Source of the DNA: Rhodospirillales bacterium 24-66-33
GTDB taxonomy: Bacteria > Pseudomonadota > Alphaproteobacteria > Reyranellales > Reyranellaceae
DNA: 64,000 nt
Direction: 5' to 3'
Assembly (NCBI GenBank): GCA_002281855.1
Contig: NCHQ01000023.1
Coordinates: 62,001 to 126,000, forward strand
This document shows positions 48,967-58,225 of the stretch, piece after piece. The translations under genes and the position numbers were made by a program. The notes beneath the pieces were generated by a model, which did no database searches, was not told the DNA's origin, and worked only from the letters and a program-made list of their open reading frames with translations. Positions within the stretch are counted from its first letter, which is position 1. The number at the start of each line of letters is the position of its first letter.

Positions 48967-50213
48967 CAGGCGATGCTCTCGGGTTTGCGGCGGGTGATCG
49001 CGGTGATCAGCGCCAGGAAAATGAAACCGGTGACGATCATGAAGATGGCGCGCGGCTCGCCATGGTCCATCAAGGAACCGTAGAGCAGCGGCGCGACCAT
49101 GCCGCCCAGATTGAAGCCGGTGCTGACGAAGCCGAACACCTTGCCGAACGAGCCCGGCGGCGTGACAGCGCGCACCATCATGTCGCGCGATGGCTGGATG
49201 ATGCCGTTCAGCAGGCCGCCCAGCGACATCACGCCGATCAGAACGGCGGCCGGCATGTTCACCCACGCCATCAGGATCGCCATCGTCGAAGTACAGGCGA
49301 AGCCGACGGCCGCCACGCGCTCATGGTGGGGCGTGCGGTCCGCGATGACGCCGCCCAGCAGCACGCCGCCGGCGCTGAACAGCAGGAAGCCCGAGAGCGC
49401 CACGCTGGCCACCGAGAAGGGCGTGCCATGGATCTGCGCCATGCCGACGACGGTGAAGGTCTGGATGCCGCCATTGGCCATGGCGAGGCAGAAGAAGAAC
49501 AGAAGGTTGCGCAGGATCGGCGCGCTCAGCAGCAGGTCGAGCCCGACCTTCTGGCCGCTGTCCTTTGCCGGTTGCTGCCCGGGCTTGTGCACGACGCGCG
49601 GCAGGACGCTGCCCATCACGATCAGCAGCAACGCGGTCGCGATCGACAGGCCGGCGACGAACAGGAAGGCGCCGCGCCAGCCCCACATCGCCGCGCAGGC
49701 CAGCGCCAGCGCCGGCGTCACGCCCGAGCCGAGATAGCCCGCGAAGGTATGGATCGAGAAGGCCTTGCCGATGCGCTTGTGATCGATGGTGGCCGACAGG
49801 ATCGAATAGTCGGCCGGGTGATAGACGGTGTTGGCGAGCCCCAGGAAGCCGTAGGCGATGACGAAGAACCAGTAGCCGGGCAGCAGCGCGGCGGCCGCGA
49901 CGGCGACGCCGCCCAGGATCAGGCCGCCGGTCAGCATGGCGCGCGGCCCGACCCGGTCGACCAGGAAGCCGGCCGGCGTCTGCAGCAGGGCGGAGGCGGC
50001 ATTGAACGCCGTCAGCGCGAAGCCGATCTCGACGTAGCTGACGCCGAACGCCTCGCGGACTTCGCCGAACAGCGGCGGCAGCAGCATGATGTGCACGTGG
50101 CTCACGAAATGCGCCACGGCGATCAGCGCGATCACCTTGAATTCGCGGGCCTTCTTCGCATCGCTACCGGCGTCGCTGGCCGGCAGGTCGAATGAGTTAC
50201 TCGTCGATGACAT
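48966..50213 (-). CDS. Major facilitator superfamily transporter
   Basis: A 415-residue transporter with 12 membrane segments; A-motif GFLVDRVGPRAMLTGGLILG after helix 2 and a related GVIADRTPHHERVAAVGFA after helix 8. It follows the FAH gene with a 17-bp overlap and precedes the nitroreductase. Probably imports or exports the substrate handled by the operon. Confidence 0.88.
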   Translation of the reverse strand: MSSTSNSFDLPASDAGSDAKKAREFKVIALIAVAHFVSHVHIMLLPPLFGEVREAFGVSYVEIGFALTAFNAASALLQTPAGFLVDRVGPRAMLTGGLILGGVAVAAAALLPGYWFFVIAYGFLGLANTVYHPADYSILSATIDHKRIGKAFSIHTFAGYLGSGVTPALALACAAMWGWRGAFLFVAGLSIATALLLIVMGSVLPRVVHKPGQQPAKDSGQKVGLDLLLSAPILRNLLFFFCLAMANGGIQTFTVVGMAQIHGTPFSVASVALSGFLLFSAGGVLLGGVIADRTPHHERVAAVGFACTSTMAILMAWVNMPAAVLIGVMSLGGLLNGIIQPSRDMMVRAVTPPGSFGKVFGFVSTGFNLGGMVAPLLYGSLMDHGEPRAIFMIVTGFIFLALITAITRRKPESIA

Positions 50214-51039
50214 TGACGCCCAAGGTCCCTATGCCTGAGATCTCGACCTCCAGCCGGTCGCCGGCCTTCATCCAGAGCGGCGGCTTGCGGCCGGTGCCGA
50301 CGCCGTCGGGCGTGCCGGTCGCGATGATGTCGCCCGGCTCCAGCCAGGTCACGGTCGAGAGATATTCGATGATGGTGGCGACATCGAAGATCATGTGATC
50401 GGTCGTGTCGTGCTGCACCACGCTGCCGTTCAACCGAGTCGTCAGCTCGAGCCGCTGCGGATCGGCGATCACATCCGACGTGACCATCCACGGCCCCAGC
50501 GGCCCGGTCGCCGGGAAGTTCTTGCCGGCGAAGACCGAATGCTTCTGGAAGTCGCGCACGCTGCCGTCGATGAAGCAGGTGTAGCCCGCGATCACCGACA
50601 GGGCGCCGGCGCGCGGGACATGCCGGCAGCGTTCGCCGATCACGATGGCGAGCTCGCCTTCATAGTCGAAGTGCGTCGAGGCACGCGGCCGCACCATGTC
50701 GCCGCCATGGGCGACGAGCGTGTCGTGAAGCCGAGAAAAGACGCTGGGCACCGTCGGCATCTCGCGTCCAACCTCGCCGACATGGCTCGCATAGTTGAGG
50801 CCGACGCAGAGGATCTTGCCCGGATCGGGAATCACCGGCAGCAACTCGACGTCCTCGAATGCGAGAGTGGGCGTTGCGCCTTTCAGTGCGGCGCGAAGTT
50901 CATCGAGCGCCTTGGTCGCGATGACATCGCGCAAGCCTGACCAGCGCCCCTTCGTGCGCGCCGACAGATCGACGATGCCGCCGTCCACGGCCGCGCCGAA
51001 TTTGTTCGCGCCCGCATGGCGAAAGCTGACCAACCGCAT
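50197..51039 (-). CDS. Fumarylacetoacetate hydrolase family protein
   Basis: A 280-residue FAH-family enzyme: KILCVGLNYASHVGEVGREM, TLVAHGGDMVRPRASTHFDYEGELAIVIGE (metal Glu set), and the late SISGIGTLG-type end. Members are acylpyruvases or oxaloacetate/2-oxo-hept-3-ene-dioate hydrolases cleaving C-C bonds in aromatic or hydantoin-like catabolism. Start at 51039, 11 bp after the racemase-like stop. Substrate unassigned. Confidence 0.88.
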   Translation of the reverse strand: MRLVSFRHAGANKFGAAVDGGIVDLSARTKGRWSGLRDVIATKALDELRAALKGATPTLAFEDVELLPVIPDPGKILCVGLNYASHVGEVGREMPTVPSVFSRLHDTLVAHGGDMVRPRASTHFDYEGELAIVIGERCRHVPRAGALSVIAGYTCFIDGSVRDFQKHSVFAGKNFPATGPLGPWMVTSDVIADPQRLELTTRLNGSVVQHDTTDHMIFDVATIIEYLSTVTWLEPGDIIATGTPDGVGTGRKPPLWMKAGDRLEVEISGIGTLGVNVIDE

Positions 51040-51050
51040 AGGGATGGACC

Positions 51051-51797
51051 CTAGGGTGATTGCAGCAGCTTCGAAAGACCTTTGGAGAGTCTGATGCTGT
51101 CCACGGCGCCGGGCTTCGCAAGTGCACCATTGGTGGCTTTCGCGAGCTTCTGCAGCGCGAGTCCCTCGGCCATCGAGATGGCACAGGCCACGCCGTCGAG
51201 AAGAGGGGCATCGACCATGTGCTTCAGCTTGGCGGCAAGCCCGGCCAGGCCCGCGCCGCCCAGGATCACGACGTCCGCGCCGTCCTCTTTGACGCAAGCG
51301 CTGCAGCCTTTTGCCAGCAATTCCATGGCGGCTGTGGGGTCGCGCGCGATGTCGGCGCCGGTCGGCGCGACGGTGCGCACCGAGGCGAGGCGCGAGGAGA
51401 GGCCGTGGTTGGCTACGAATTCCTCGAGCATCGACTGCCAGCGCTCGCCGCCGGTGACGATCGAGAAGCGGTTGCCCATGGCGCAGGCTTGCAGGATCGA
51501 CGCATCAGCCATGCCGACGACCGGCACCGGACTGACCTCCTTCAGGGCCGCGAGGCCCGGATCGCCGAAGCAGGCGAGAACGACCGCATCCTTCGGTCCG
51601 CGATCGTTGGCATAGGCGTCGAGTGCGGCGTGGCTCGCGATGGCATAGGCCGCGCGCGAGGCGATGTAGCGGGGGCCGAAGGAGCCGGTGAGCGCCCGCA
51701 GGCGCGTGCCCTTGGAGGCAAAGCCCTTGGCCGTCTTGAGGACGAGGTCGGTGATCGACTTCGTCGTGTTGGGATTGATCAGCAGGATGTTCGTCAT
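51051..51797 (-). CDS. Aspartate/glutamate racemase superfamily protein (hydantoin racemase-like), second Cys missing
   Basis: A 248-residue protein matching hydantoin racemases: NILLINPNTTKSITDLVL at the start, VVLACFGDPGLAALKEVSPV with the first catalytic Cys, then DGADVVILGGAGLAGLAA where the family has LGCAGM. The second catalytic Cys is therefore Gly, confirmed at DNA level. With one Cys, racemisation by the two-base mechanism is unlikely; a single-Cys decarboxylase or isomerase activity is possible. It ends the tag-like gene pair on its upstream side (2-bp gap). Confidence 0.8.
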   Translation of the reverse strand: MTNILLINPNTTKSITDLVLKTAKGFASKGTRLRALTGSFGPRYIASRAAYAIASHAALDAYANDRGPKDAVVLACFGDPGLAALKEVSPVPVVGMADASILQACAMGNRFSIVTGGERWQSMLEEFVANHGLSSRLASVRTVAPTGADIARDPTAAMELLAKGCSACVKEDGADVVILGGAGLAGLAAKLKHMVDAPLLDGVACAISMAEGLALQKLAKATNGALAKPGAVDSIRLSKGLSKLLQSP

Positions 51798-51799
51798 GG

Positions 51800-52519
51800 T
51801 CACGTCCGCATGGTTTCCGCGAGGCGCGCGGCATCGTGGTTCTCGCCGATCGACAGGGCGCAGATGCGCGAGATATGGGTGAGCGGCAGGCCGCTCTCCG
51901 CCGCCCAGGCATTGATCTGCGCCTGGGCGAGCTTCTGGTCCTTCTTGGAGGTGCCCTTCTCGCTGATCGGCACGCCGGCATCGCGCAGGCACATCATGAG
52001 ATCGCCGGTCAGGATGAAGGAATCACGCCCGAGGAAACGCAGCAAGTACTGGCCGGAGAAGCCGCCGAGACGGGAGCCGCGCTTGGCGAAGACGTCGAGC
52101 AGGCCGATCTGGTCGTCGGCCGGCCAGGCGGCGAGGAACTTGCCGAAGCTGCCATGCTCCGCCGCGATGTCGGCGACGAACTTCGCATTGTCGCGCACCG
52201 ACCGGATGCTGGTCGGGTTGCGCACGATGCGGGTGTCCTGCGTCAGCTTCTCCCAGAACTCGGCGGGCTGGAACAGGAGCCGCTTGGGATTGAAGCCGAG
52301 GAAGGCCTCTTCGAAGCCCGGCCACTTCTTGTCGATCACGCTCCACACGAAGCCGGCGCAGAACACGCGGCGCGCCATCTCCGCCAGCACGCGATCGTCC
52401 GTCAGTTTCGCCAGGGCTTTGTTGTCGCGTTTCTTCGGCAGCAGGGCCGCCAGCGCCTTCTCGCCGCCCTTGCGCCTGGCAGCGCGTGCCTGGATCGACT
52501 TGAAGCTGACCCTTGCCAT
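51800..52519 (-). CDS. DNA-3-methyladenine glycosylase I-like protein
   Basis: A 239-residue helical protein similar to Tag glycosylases: FCAGFVWSVIDKKWPGFEEA, FLGFNPKRLL, TRIVRNPTSIRSVRDNAKFV. The zinc ligands (Cys/His pairs) and the glutamate of E. coli Tag are not evident in these positions, so it may be a divergent or non-catalytic relative. It is unusual in a catabolic operon; starts 5 bp after the hydrolase stop and ends 2 bp before the racemase-like gene. Confidence 0.65.
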   Translation of the reverse strand: MARVSFKSIQARAARRKGGEKALAALLPKKRDNKALAKLTDDRVLAEMARRVFCAGFVWSVIDKKWPGFEEAFLGFNPKRLLFQPAEFWEKLTQDTRIVRNPTSIRSVRDNAKFVADIAAEHGSFGKFLAAWPADDQIGLLDVFAKRGSRLGGFSGQYLLRFLGRDSFILTGDLMMCLRDAGVPISEKGTSKKDQKLAQAQINAWAAESGLPLTHISRICALSIGENHDAARLAETMRT

Positions 52520-52524
52520 CCAGC

Positions 52525-53289
52525 CTACTCGAGCCAGCCGTCGAAGAAGTCGAACACGGTGGCCTTGAACATCGGATGGCCGATACAGGAGAAGTGATCG
52601 CACCCCGGCAGGGTCACCGCCTTGGCGCCGGGGATGGCGGCGGCCAGTCCCTGCGGTGGGCCGGCGAGCTGGTCGCGGGCGCCGGCGACGACAAGCGTCG
52701 GTCGCCGGATCGCCATCAGCGAGCCGCGTGTGAGCGGCAGGCGCGGGCCGCGCGAGCAGGCGGCCAAGGCCAGCCGGTCTTCCTTCTGCTCGTCGGCGAA
52801 GTGGCGGAAGCTCTTGAGCATCGGATCGGCGATCTCGTCGGGGTTGGCTGCTTCCATGGCCGCGGCCATGGCGCCTTCCTCGCGCGGCGGATCGAACAGC
52901 GTGGCGCCGACGCCGGCCACGACCAGATGATCGATGCGGCCGGGATCGAGCAGGGCTGCCGTCAGCGCGATATGCGAGCCCATCGAGAAGCCCAGCACGT
53001 GCGCGCGCTCGACGCCGGCATGGTCCATCAATGCAAAAACATCGCGGGCCATCGCTTCGCGATCGTACAGGGCCGGATCGTGCGGCTTGGCGCTTTCGCC
53101 GTGGCCGCGATTGTCGAGCGCGAAGCCGCGGAGTCCCTTGGCGGCGATGGCGTCGTACCAGCCCATGCGTTTCCAGTTCTCGGTGCGGTTCGCGGAAAAG
53201 CCGTGCACCAGCACGATCGCCTTGCGGCCATCGGCGGGGCCGAATTCGTCGTAGGCGAGGTCGAGCCCATCGGAGGTGAAGTGAGCCAT
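52525..53289 (-). CDS. Alpha/beta hydrolase
   Basis: A 254-residue hydrolase with a full triad: Ser in HVLGFSMGSHIAL, Asp in VVAGARDQLAGPP, His in LPGCDHFSCIGHP; the oxyanion HG in VLVHGFSANRTENW. It is the first gene of the six-gene minus-strand operon and diverges from the sulfatase gene across 88 bp. Confidence 0.88.
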   Translation of the reverse strand: MAHFTSDGLDLAYDEFGPADGRKAIVLVHGFSANRTENWKRMGWYDAIAAKGLRGFALDNRGHGESAKPHDPALYDREAMARDVFALMDHAGVERAHVLGFSMGSHIALTAALLDPGRIDHLVVAGVGATLFDPPREEGAMAAAMEAANPDEIADPMLKSFRHFADEQKEDRLALAACSRGPRLPLTRGSLMAIRRPTLVVAGARDQLAGPPQGLAAAIPGAKAVTLPGCDHFSCIGHPMFKATVFDFFDGWLE

Positions 53290-53377
53290 GACTTTCCCTA
53301 ACAAGTGGCATGAACTGCGACAAGGTTGATCGCGCTGCCCAAGTGTCGGACAAACGCGACAACGAAAGAGGAAACGC

Positions 53378-55618
53378 ATGACGGGACATCAGGGGAAGAT
53401 CGGCAAGACGGTCCAGGAGTCACAGCCCCACTGGCCGGAAGCTCCGAAGCGGCCGAAAGGCGCCCCGAACATCCTGGTCATCCTGTTCGACGATGTCGGC
53501 TTCTCCGACCTCGGCTGCTACGGCTCGCCGATCGACACGCCCGTCATCGACGCCCTCGCCAAGCGCGGGCTGCGCTACACCGGCTTCCACACGACGGCCA
53601 TGTGCTCGACCACGCGGGCGGCCCTTCTGACCGGCCGTAACCATCATTCGGTGGGCGTCGGCTGCCTCGCCAACTTCGATTCCGGATACCCGGGCTATCG
53701 TGGCAAGATCAGCCGCGAGGCGGGCACCATCGCCGAGATGCTGCGACCGCACGGCTATCGCAACTACATGCTGGGCAAGTGGCACGTGACGCCGCTCACC
53801 GAGTCCGGCGCGACCGGCCCGTTCGACGGCTGGCCGCTGGGCCGCGGCTTCGACCGTTACTACGGCTTCATGGACGCCGAGACCGATCAGTTTGCCCCCG
53901 AGCTGGTGCGTGACAACACGCCGGTCGATCCGCCGGGCACTTTCGCCACCGGCTATCATCTCACCTCCGACCTGGTCGATCAGGCGATCCGCTATCTCGC
54001 CGACCATACTGCCGACAATGCCGAGACGCCGTGGCTCACCTGGCTGGCCTTCGGCGCCTGCCATGCGCCCCACCAGGCGCCGTTCAACCTCGTCTCGAAG
54101 TATGATTCGGTGTTCGCCGAAGGCTGGGACGCCGAGCGTGAAAAGCGCCTCGCGCGCCAGATCGAGATGGGCATCGTGCCGAAGGGCACGCAGCTGCCGC
54201 CGCGCAACGATTCCGTGCGCGCCTGGGCCGAGATTGCCGAGCCCGAGCGCCGCCTGTTCACCCGGCTGCAGGCCGCCTACGCCGCCATGCTCGACCACGC
54301 CGACCAGCATATCGGCCGCCTGATGGCCTTCCTCGAGAGCAGTGGTCAGCTCGACGACACGCTGGTCATCGTCATGTCCGACAACGGCGCCAGCCAGGAA
54401 GGCGGCCCGTTCGGCATGATCAACGCCATGGGCCCCTACAATCTCCGTCGCGAATCGCTCGAGGAGAAGATCTCGCGAATCGACGATATCGGCGGTCCCG
54501 ACACCCATTCGAACTTCCCGTGGGGCTGGGCGATGGCGGCCAACACGCCGCTGCGCCGCTACAAGCAGAACACCCATGGCGGCGGCATCCGAGATCCGCT
54601 GGTGATGGCCTGGGACAAGGGCATCGCCGCGCGCGGCGAGCTGCGCCACCAGTTCTGCCATGCCAGCGACCTCGTCCCGACGCTGCTCGACGTCGTCGGC
54701 ATCAAGCCGCCCAAGGCGATCAACGGCGTGAAGCAGATGCCGCTCGAGGGCACCAGCTTCGCCAAGAGCCTCAAGAATGCGAAGGCCAAGTCCAAGGCCA
54801 AGCCGCAGTATTTCGAGATGTTCGGCCATCGCGGCCTGGTGCAGGACGGCTGGAAGGCCGTCTCCTTCCACCCGCCGGGCGCCGACTTCGCCAACGACAA
54901 GTGGGAACTCTACCATCTCGATCAGGACTTCAACGAGACCAACGATCTCGCCGAGAAGGGGCCGGAGCGGCTGAAGGCCATGATCGACGAATGGTGGCGG
55001 CAGGCCGAGGCGAGCAAGGTGCTGCCGCTTGACGACCGCTTCGCGCCGCGCTTCGCCGACAACGCCAAGCGCTTCCATGGGCCGCGCAACCGCTTCGTCT
55101 TCCACGCCGGCATGGGCCATGTGCCGACCGACGTGGCGCCCGACGTGCGCAACCGCACCTACACGATCGAGGCCGACGTGCAGGTCGACGGGGCGATGAC
55201 CGAGGGCGTGCTGATCGCCCATGGCGACGCCACCACCGGCTATTCGCTCTACATGAAGGACGGCAAGCTCGCCTACGACATGAACATCGGCGGCGAGCAT
55301 CACCTGATCGTCTCCGACCGGCCGGTGCCGGCCGGCAACCGCAAGCTGGCGGTCCAGATGCGGCGCAACAAGGGGCGCAACCTCGCCACCCTGCTGATCG
55401 ACGGCGAGCCGGCGGGCAGCTTCGACACCCAGAACGGCTTCGTCAGCTTCATCTCCTGGTCGGGCCTCGACATCGGTCGCGACCGGTCGAGCCCGGTGTC
55501 GCACTACGAGGCGCCGTTCGCCTTCACCGGCAAGCTGCGCAAGGTCACCGTGCTGATGGACGACGACCAGGTGCTCAACGCCGAGCAGGCAGCCGCGGCG
55601 GCGCTGGCGCGCGAGTGA
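53378..55618 (+). CDS. Large arylsulfatase with non-canonical FGly motif
   Basis: A 746-residue sulfatase. Metal/active-site regions: NILVILFDDVGFSDLGCYGS, the FGly site C76-S-T-T-R80 followed by AALLTGRNHHSVGVG, GYRNYMLGKWHVTPL, and VIVMSDNGASQEGGPFG. The usual C-x-P-x-R has Thr for Pro here. Residues about 560-746 are a beta-rich extension (FVFHAGMGHVPTDVAPDVRN, DIGRDRSSPVS) found in the large arylsulfatase group. There is no signal peptide, so it is likely cytoplasmic. An MFS gene follows by GTGA overlap. Confidence 0.9.
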   Translation: MTGHQGKIGKTVQESQPHWPEAPKRPKGAPNILVILFDDVGFSDLGCYGSPIDTPVIDALAKRGLRYTGFHTTAMCSTTRAALLTGRNHHSVGVGCLANFDSGYPGYRGKISREAGTIAEMLRPHGYRNYMLGKWHVTPLTESGATGPFDGWPLGRGFDRYYGFMDAETDQFAPELVRDNTPVDPPGTFATGYHLTSDLVDQAIRYLADHTADNAETPWLTWLAFGACHAPHQAPFNLVSKYDSVFAEGWDAEREKRLARQIEMGIVPKGTQLPPRNDSVRAWAEIAEPERRLFTRLQAAYAAMLDHADQHIGRLMAFLESSGQLDDTLVIVMSDNGASQEGGPFGMINAMGPYNLRRESLEEKISRIDDIGGPDTHSNFPWGWAMAANTPLRRYKQNTHGGGIRDPLVMAWDKGIAARGELRHQFCHASDLVPTLLDVVGIKPPKAINGVKQMPLEGTSFAKSLKNAKAKSKAKPQYFEMFGHRGLVQDGWKAVSFHPPGADFANDKWELYHLDQDFNETNDLAEKGPERLKAMIDEWWRQAEASKVLPLDDRFAPRFADNAKRFHGPRNRFVFHAGMGHVPTDVAPDVRNRTYTIEADVQVDGAMTEGVLIAHGDATTGYSLYMKDGKLAYDMNIGGEHHLIVSDRPVPAGNRKLAVQMRRNKGRNLATLLIDGEPAGSFDTQNGFVSFISWSGLDIGRDRSSPVSHYEAPFAFTGKLRKVTVLMDDDQVLNAEQAAAAALARE

Positions 55619-56835
55619 GCGTCGCCCCGCCGGGAAGGGGCGTCGACAGCGCCTATGCGTGGCGGCTGGCGCTGGTCTCGATGGCTTGCGTCGCGCTGGG
55701 CGGCGGCGGCATCTATCTGCCCATGGTCGGCCTCAAGGAGATGGCGGCCGACTTCGGCGACCAGCGCGCCGTCCCGTCGTTCGCCTACATGGTGGGCTTC
55801 TTCGGCATGGGCGTGGGTGGCGTCTTCATGGGCTGGCTGGCCGATCGCACCAGTCCCCGCGTGCCGTTGCTGATTGCCGGAGTCTGCATCGCGCTGGGCG
55901 GATGGGTCGCCTCGAGCGGCGGCGAGTTTGCGCTCTATGCCGGCTACGCGGTGCTGCTGGGCTTCTTGGGCAATGCCGGCACCTTCACGCCGGCGATGAA
56001 CAACGTGCAGGGCTGGTTCGAGAAGCGACGCAACATGGCGATCGCTCTCATCTCGATCGGGCCCGCTGTCGCGGGTTCGGTCTGGCCGCAGGTCTATCGC
56101 CTGCTGCTGCCGGAGATCGGCTGGCGCGACACGCTGCTCGTCTACGGCCTGTCGGCCGGCGGGCTGTTGCTGCTGGGCGCGCTCTACGTTCGGGCGGCGC
56201 CGACCCTGCGCGGTCCGGGCGGACGGCGGCGCGAAGAGAAGGTGCACCTGCCGCTGCCCTCTTCGGCGATCATGGGGCTGCTCTCCGCGGCCGGCTTCTG
56301 CTGCTGCACCGCCATGGCGATTCCCTTCGTTCACATGGTCGCCTTCTGCGGCGATCTCGGCTATCCCGCGGCGCGCGGCACCGAGGCGGTGTCGCTGGTG
56401 CTGGTCTCGGCCATCGTCGCCACCTTCGTCATGGCTCGCCTCGCCCAGCGCATCGGGCCGCTGCCCGTCAGCCTTCTCTGTTCGGTGATCCAGGTCGGCT
56501 CACTCGTCGGCTTCCTCTACGTGCGCGACATCAACGGAATCTACGCGCTGTCCCTGCTGCACGGCATTCCCTTCATCGCCATCGTGCAGGGCTATGCGCT
56601 CAACCTGCGCTTCCTCTACGGCCCGACGATCGCCGGCTGGCGGCTGGGCGTGGTGATGCTGTTCGCGATGGCGGGCATGGCCGCGGGCGGCTGGCTGGGC
56701 GGCTTCATTTTCGACGCGACGCTCTCCTACACGTCGGCGTTCCAGTCGGCGCTGGCGTTCAATCTCCTGAACCTGATGCTGCTGGGCATCCTCTATACGG
56801 CTCAGCGCCGCCGGCAGATGGTCAGCCTGCCCTAA
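55615..56835 (+). CDS. Major facilitator superfamily transporter coupled to the sulfatase
   Basis: A 406-residue 12-helix transporter (monocarboxylate/oxalate-like: MVGFFGMGVGGVFMGWLADR, LLGFLGNAGTFTPAMNNVQG WF-motif). The GTG start lies inside the sulfatase stop. It probably imports the sulfate ester or exports its product. Confidence 0.85.
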   Translation: MSVAPPGRGVDSAYAWRLALVSMACVALGGGGIYLPMVGLKEMAADFGDQRAVPSFAYMVGFFGMGVGGVFMGWLADRTSPRVPLLIAGVCIALGGWVASSGGEFALYAGYAVLLGFLGNAGTFTPAMNNVQGWFEKRRNMAIALISIGPAVAGSVWPQVYRLLLPEIGWRDTLLVYGLSAGGLLLLGALYVRAAPTLRGPGGRRREEKVHLPLPSSAIMGLLSAAGFCCCTAMAIPFVHMVAFCGDLGYPAARGTEAVSLVLVSAIVATFVMARLAQRIGPLPVSLLCSVIQVGSLVGFLYVRDINGIYALSLLHGIPFIAIVQGYALNLRFLYGPTIAGWRLGVVMLFAMAGMAAGGWLGGFIFDATLSYTSAFQSALAFNLLNLMLLGILYTAQRRRQMVSLP

Positions 56836-56844
56836 AATTCTTCT

Positions 56845-56867
56845 CCTCCCCCGTTTGACGGGGGAGG
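56845..56867. terminator. Hairpin between convergent MFS and CoA-transferase genes
   Basis: CCTCCCCCGT-TTG-ACGGGGGAGG, 10-bp perfect stem, nearly identical to the one at 9417-9439, again placed exactly between convergent genes. Confidence 0.65.
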
Positions 56868-56876
56868 AATAGAGAT

Positions 56877-58091
56877 TCAGATAACCTTGCGTGCCCGCAG
56901 CGCCGCGATCTCCGCCGCGGACAGGCCCAGGCCGCCATAGACTTCCTCGTTGTGCTGGCCCATCGAGGGGCCAGCATGGCGCACGACGCCCGGCGTTTCG
57001 GAGAAGCGCGGCACCACGCCCTGCATGCGCACCGAACCCAGCTCCGCGTCGGGCACGCTGACGATCGCCTGGCGCGCCGCGAACTGCGGATCGGCGAAGA
57101 CGTCGGCGATATCGTAGATCGGCGAGAAGCCGACCTCGTGGCGCGTGAACGTCTCGCGCAACTCGGCGAGAGTGAGCTTGCCGATGGCGGCGCCGACGAT
57201 CTCGTCCAGCTCGCGGTAGTTCTTGACCCGCGCCGGATTGAGCGCGAATCGCGGATCCTCCAGCAGGTGCTTCAGGTCGAGCGCCGCACAGAGCCGCACG
57301 AAAATGCTCTGGGTCGAGGCCGCGATCGACGCCCACTTGTCGTCGGCCGTGCGATAGACATTGCCCGGCGCGGCATACTGGCTGCGGTTGCCCGACCGCG
57401 TGCGCACGGCGCCGAGCTGATCGTACTCGATGGCCAGGAATTCGAGCGTGCGCATCATCGCCTCGGTGGCCGAGCAATCGATCTCCTGGCCGCGCCGCTC
57501 GGGGTGTTTCGCGAGATCGTGCAGGGCGGCCAGGATTCCCACCGCGCCGAACAGGCCGGCGACGGCATCGGAGATCGGATAGCCGAGATGCAACGGCCGC
57601 CCGTCCTCCTCGCCGCAGATCTGCGTGAAGCCGCTCATCGCCTCGAAGATCCGGGCGAATCCCGGCCGCCCGGCATAGGGACCGTCCTGGCCGAACCCGG
57701 TGACCCTCAGGATGGTGAGGCGCGGATTGAGGCCCTGCAGCCAGGTTCGCGTGATGCCCCAGCCGTCGAGCGTGCCCGGGCGGAAATTCTCGACCAGCAC
57801 GTCGGCGTCGGCCACCAGCCTGGCAAAGAGATCGCGGCCCTCGGGCAGGCGAAGGTCGAGCGTGATGCCCTTCTTGTTGCGGTTCGTAACCTTCCACCAT
57901 AGCGGCACGCCGTCCTTGTGCGGCGACAGCGCGCGCAGCGAGTCGCCGACGCCCGGCATCTCGACCTTGACGATCTCGGCACCATAGTCGCCCAGCAGAC
58001 CCGCCGCGAAGGGACCGGCCACGACTGTCGAGATGTCGACGATACGCAGACCCTTGAGGGGGCCGGCGGCTTCAGCTTGATCGATCTTCAT
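56877..58091 (-). CDS. Class III CoA-transferase (CaiB/BaiF family)
   Basis: A 404-residue enzyme: PLKGLRIVDISTVVAGPFAA, VKVEMPGVGDSLR, NRNKKGITLDLRLPEGRDLF and DVLVENFRPGTLDGWGI. It probably activates an acid product of neighbouring catabolic steps. It diverges from the amidase gene across 134 bp. Distinct from the family member at 23422. Confidence 0.92.
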   Translation of the reverse strand: MKIDQAEAAGPLKGLRIVDISTVVAGPFAAGLLGDYGAEIVKVEMPGVGDSLRALSPHKDGVPLWWKVTNRNKKGITLDLRLPEGRDLFARLVADADVLVENFRPGTLDGWGITRTWLQGLNPRLTILRVTGFGQDGPYAGRPGFARIFEAMSGFTQICGEEDGRPLHLGYPISDAVAGLFGAVGILAALHDLAKHPERRGQEIDCSATEAMMRTLEFLAIEYDQLGAVRTRSGNRSQYAAPGNVYRTADDKWASIAASTQSIFVRLCAALDLKHLLEDPRFALNPARVKNYRELDEIVGAAIGKLTLAELRETFTRHEVGFSPIYDIADVFADPQFAARQAIVSVPDAELGSVRMQGVVPRFSETPGVVRHAGPSMGQHNEEVYGGLGLSAAEIAALRARKVI

Positions 58092-58225
58092 CGGGCGTTT
58101 CCTCGTGGGCGAATATCGGGCCGGTGCGCATGCGGAGCGGTCAAGGCAGCTAAACCGGCTTTGCGCGACAGGGAAGGCAGACAGGGCGCGGTGAAGGCTG
58201 GCACAGTGATGGTCGGAGGCAATGC

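Noticed and set aside
51060..52568. Long plus-strand frame opposite the racemase-like and Tag-like genes
   Set aside because: No domain, antisense to two genes with recognisable families and tight operon spacing.
53420..55504. Long minus-strand frame opposite the sulfatase
   Set aside because: The sulfatase carries all family motifs; the antisense frame has none.
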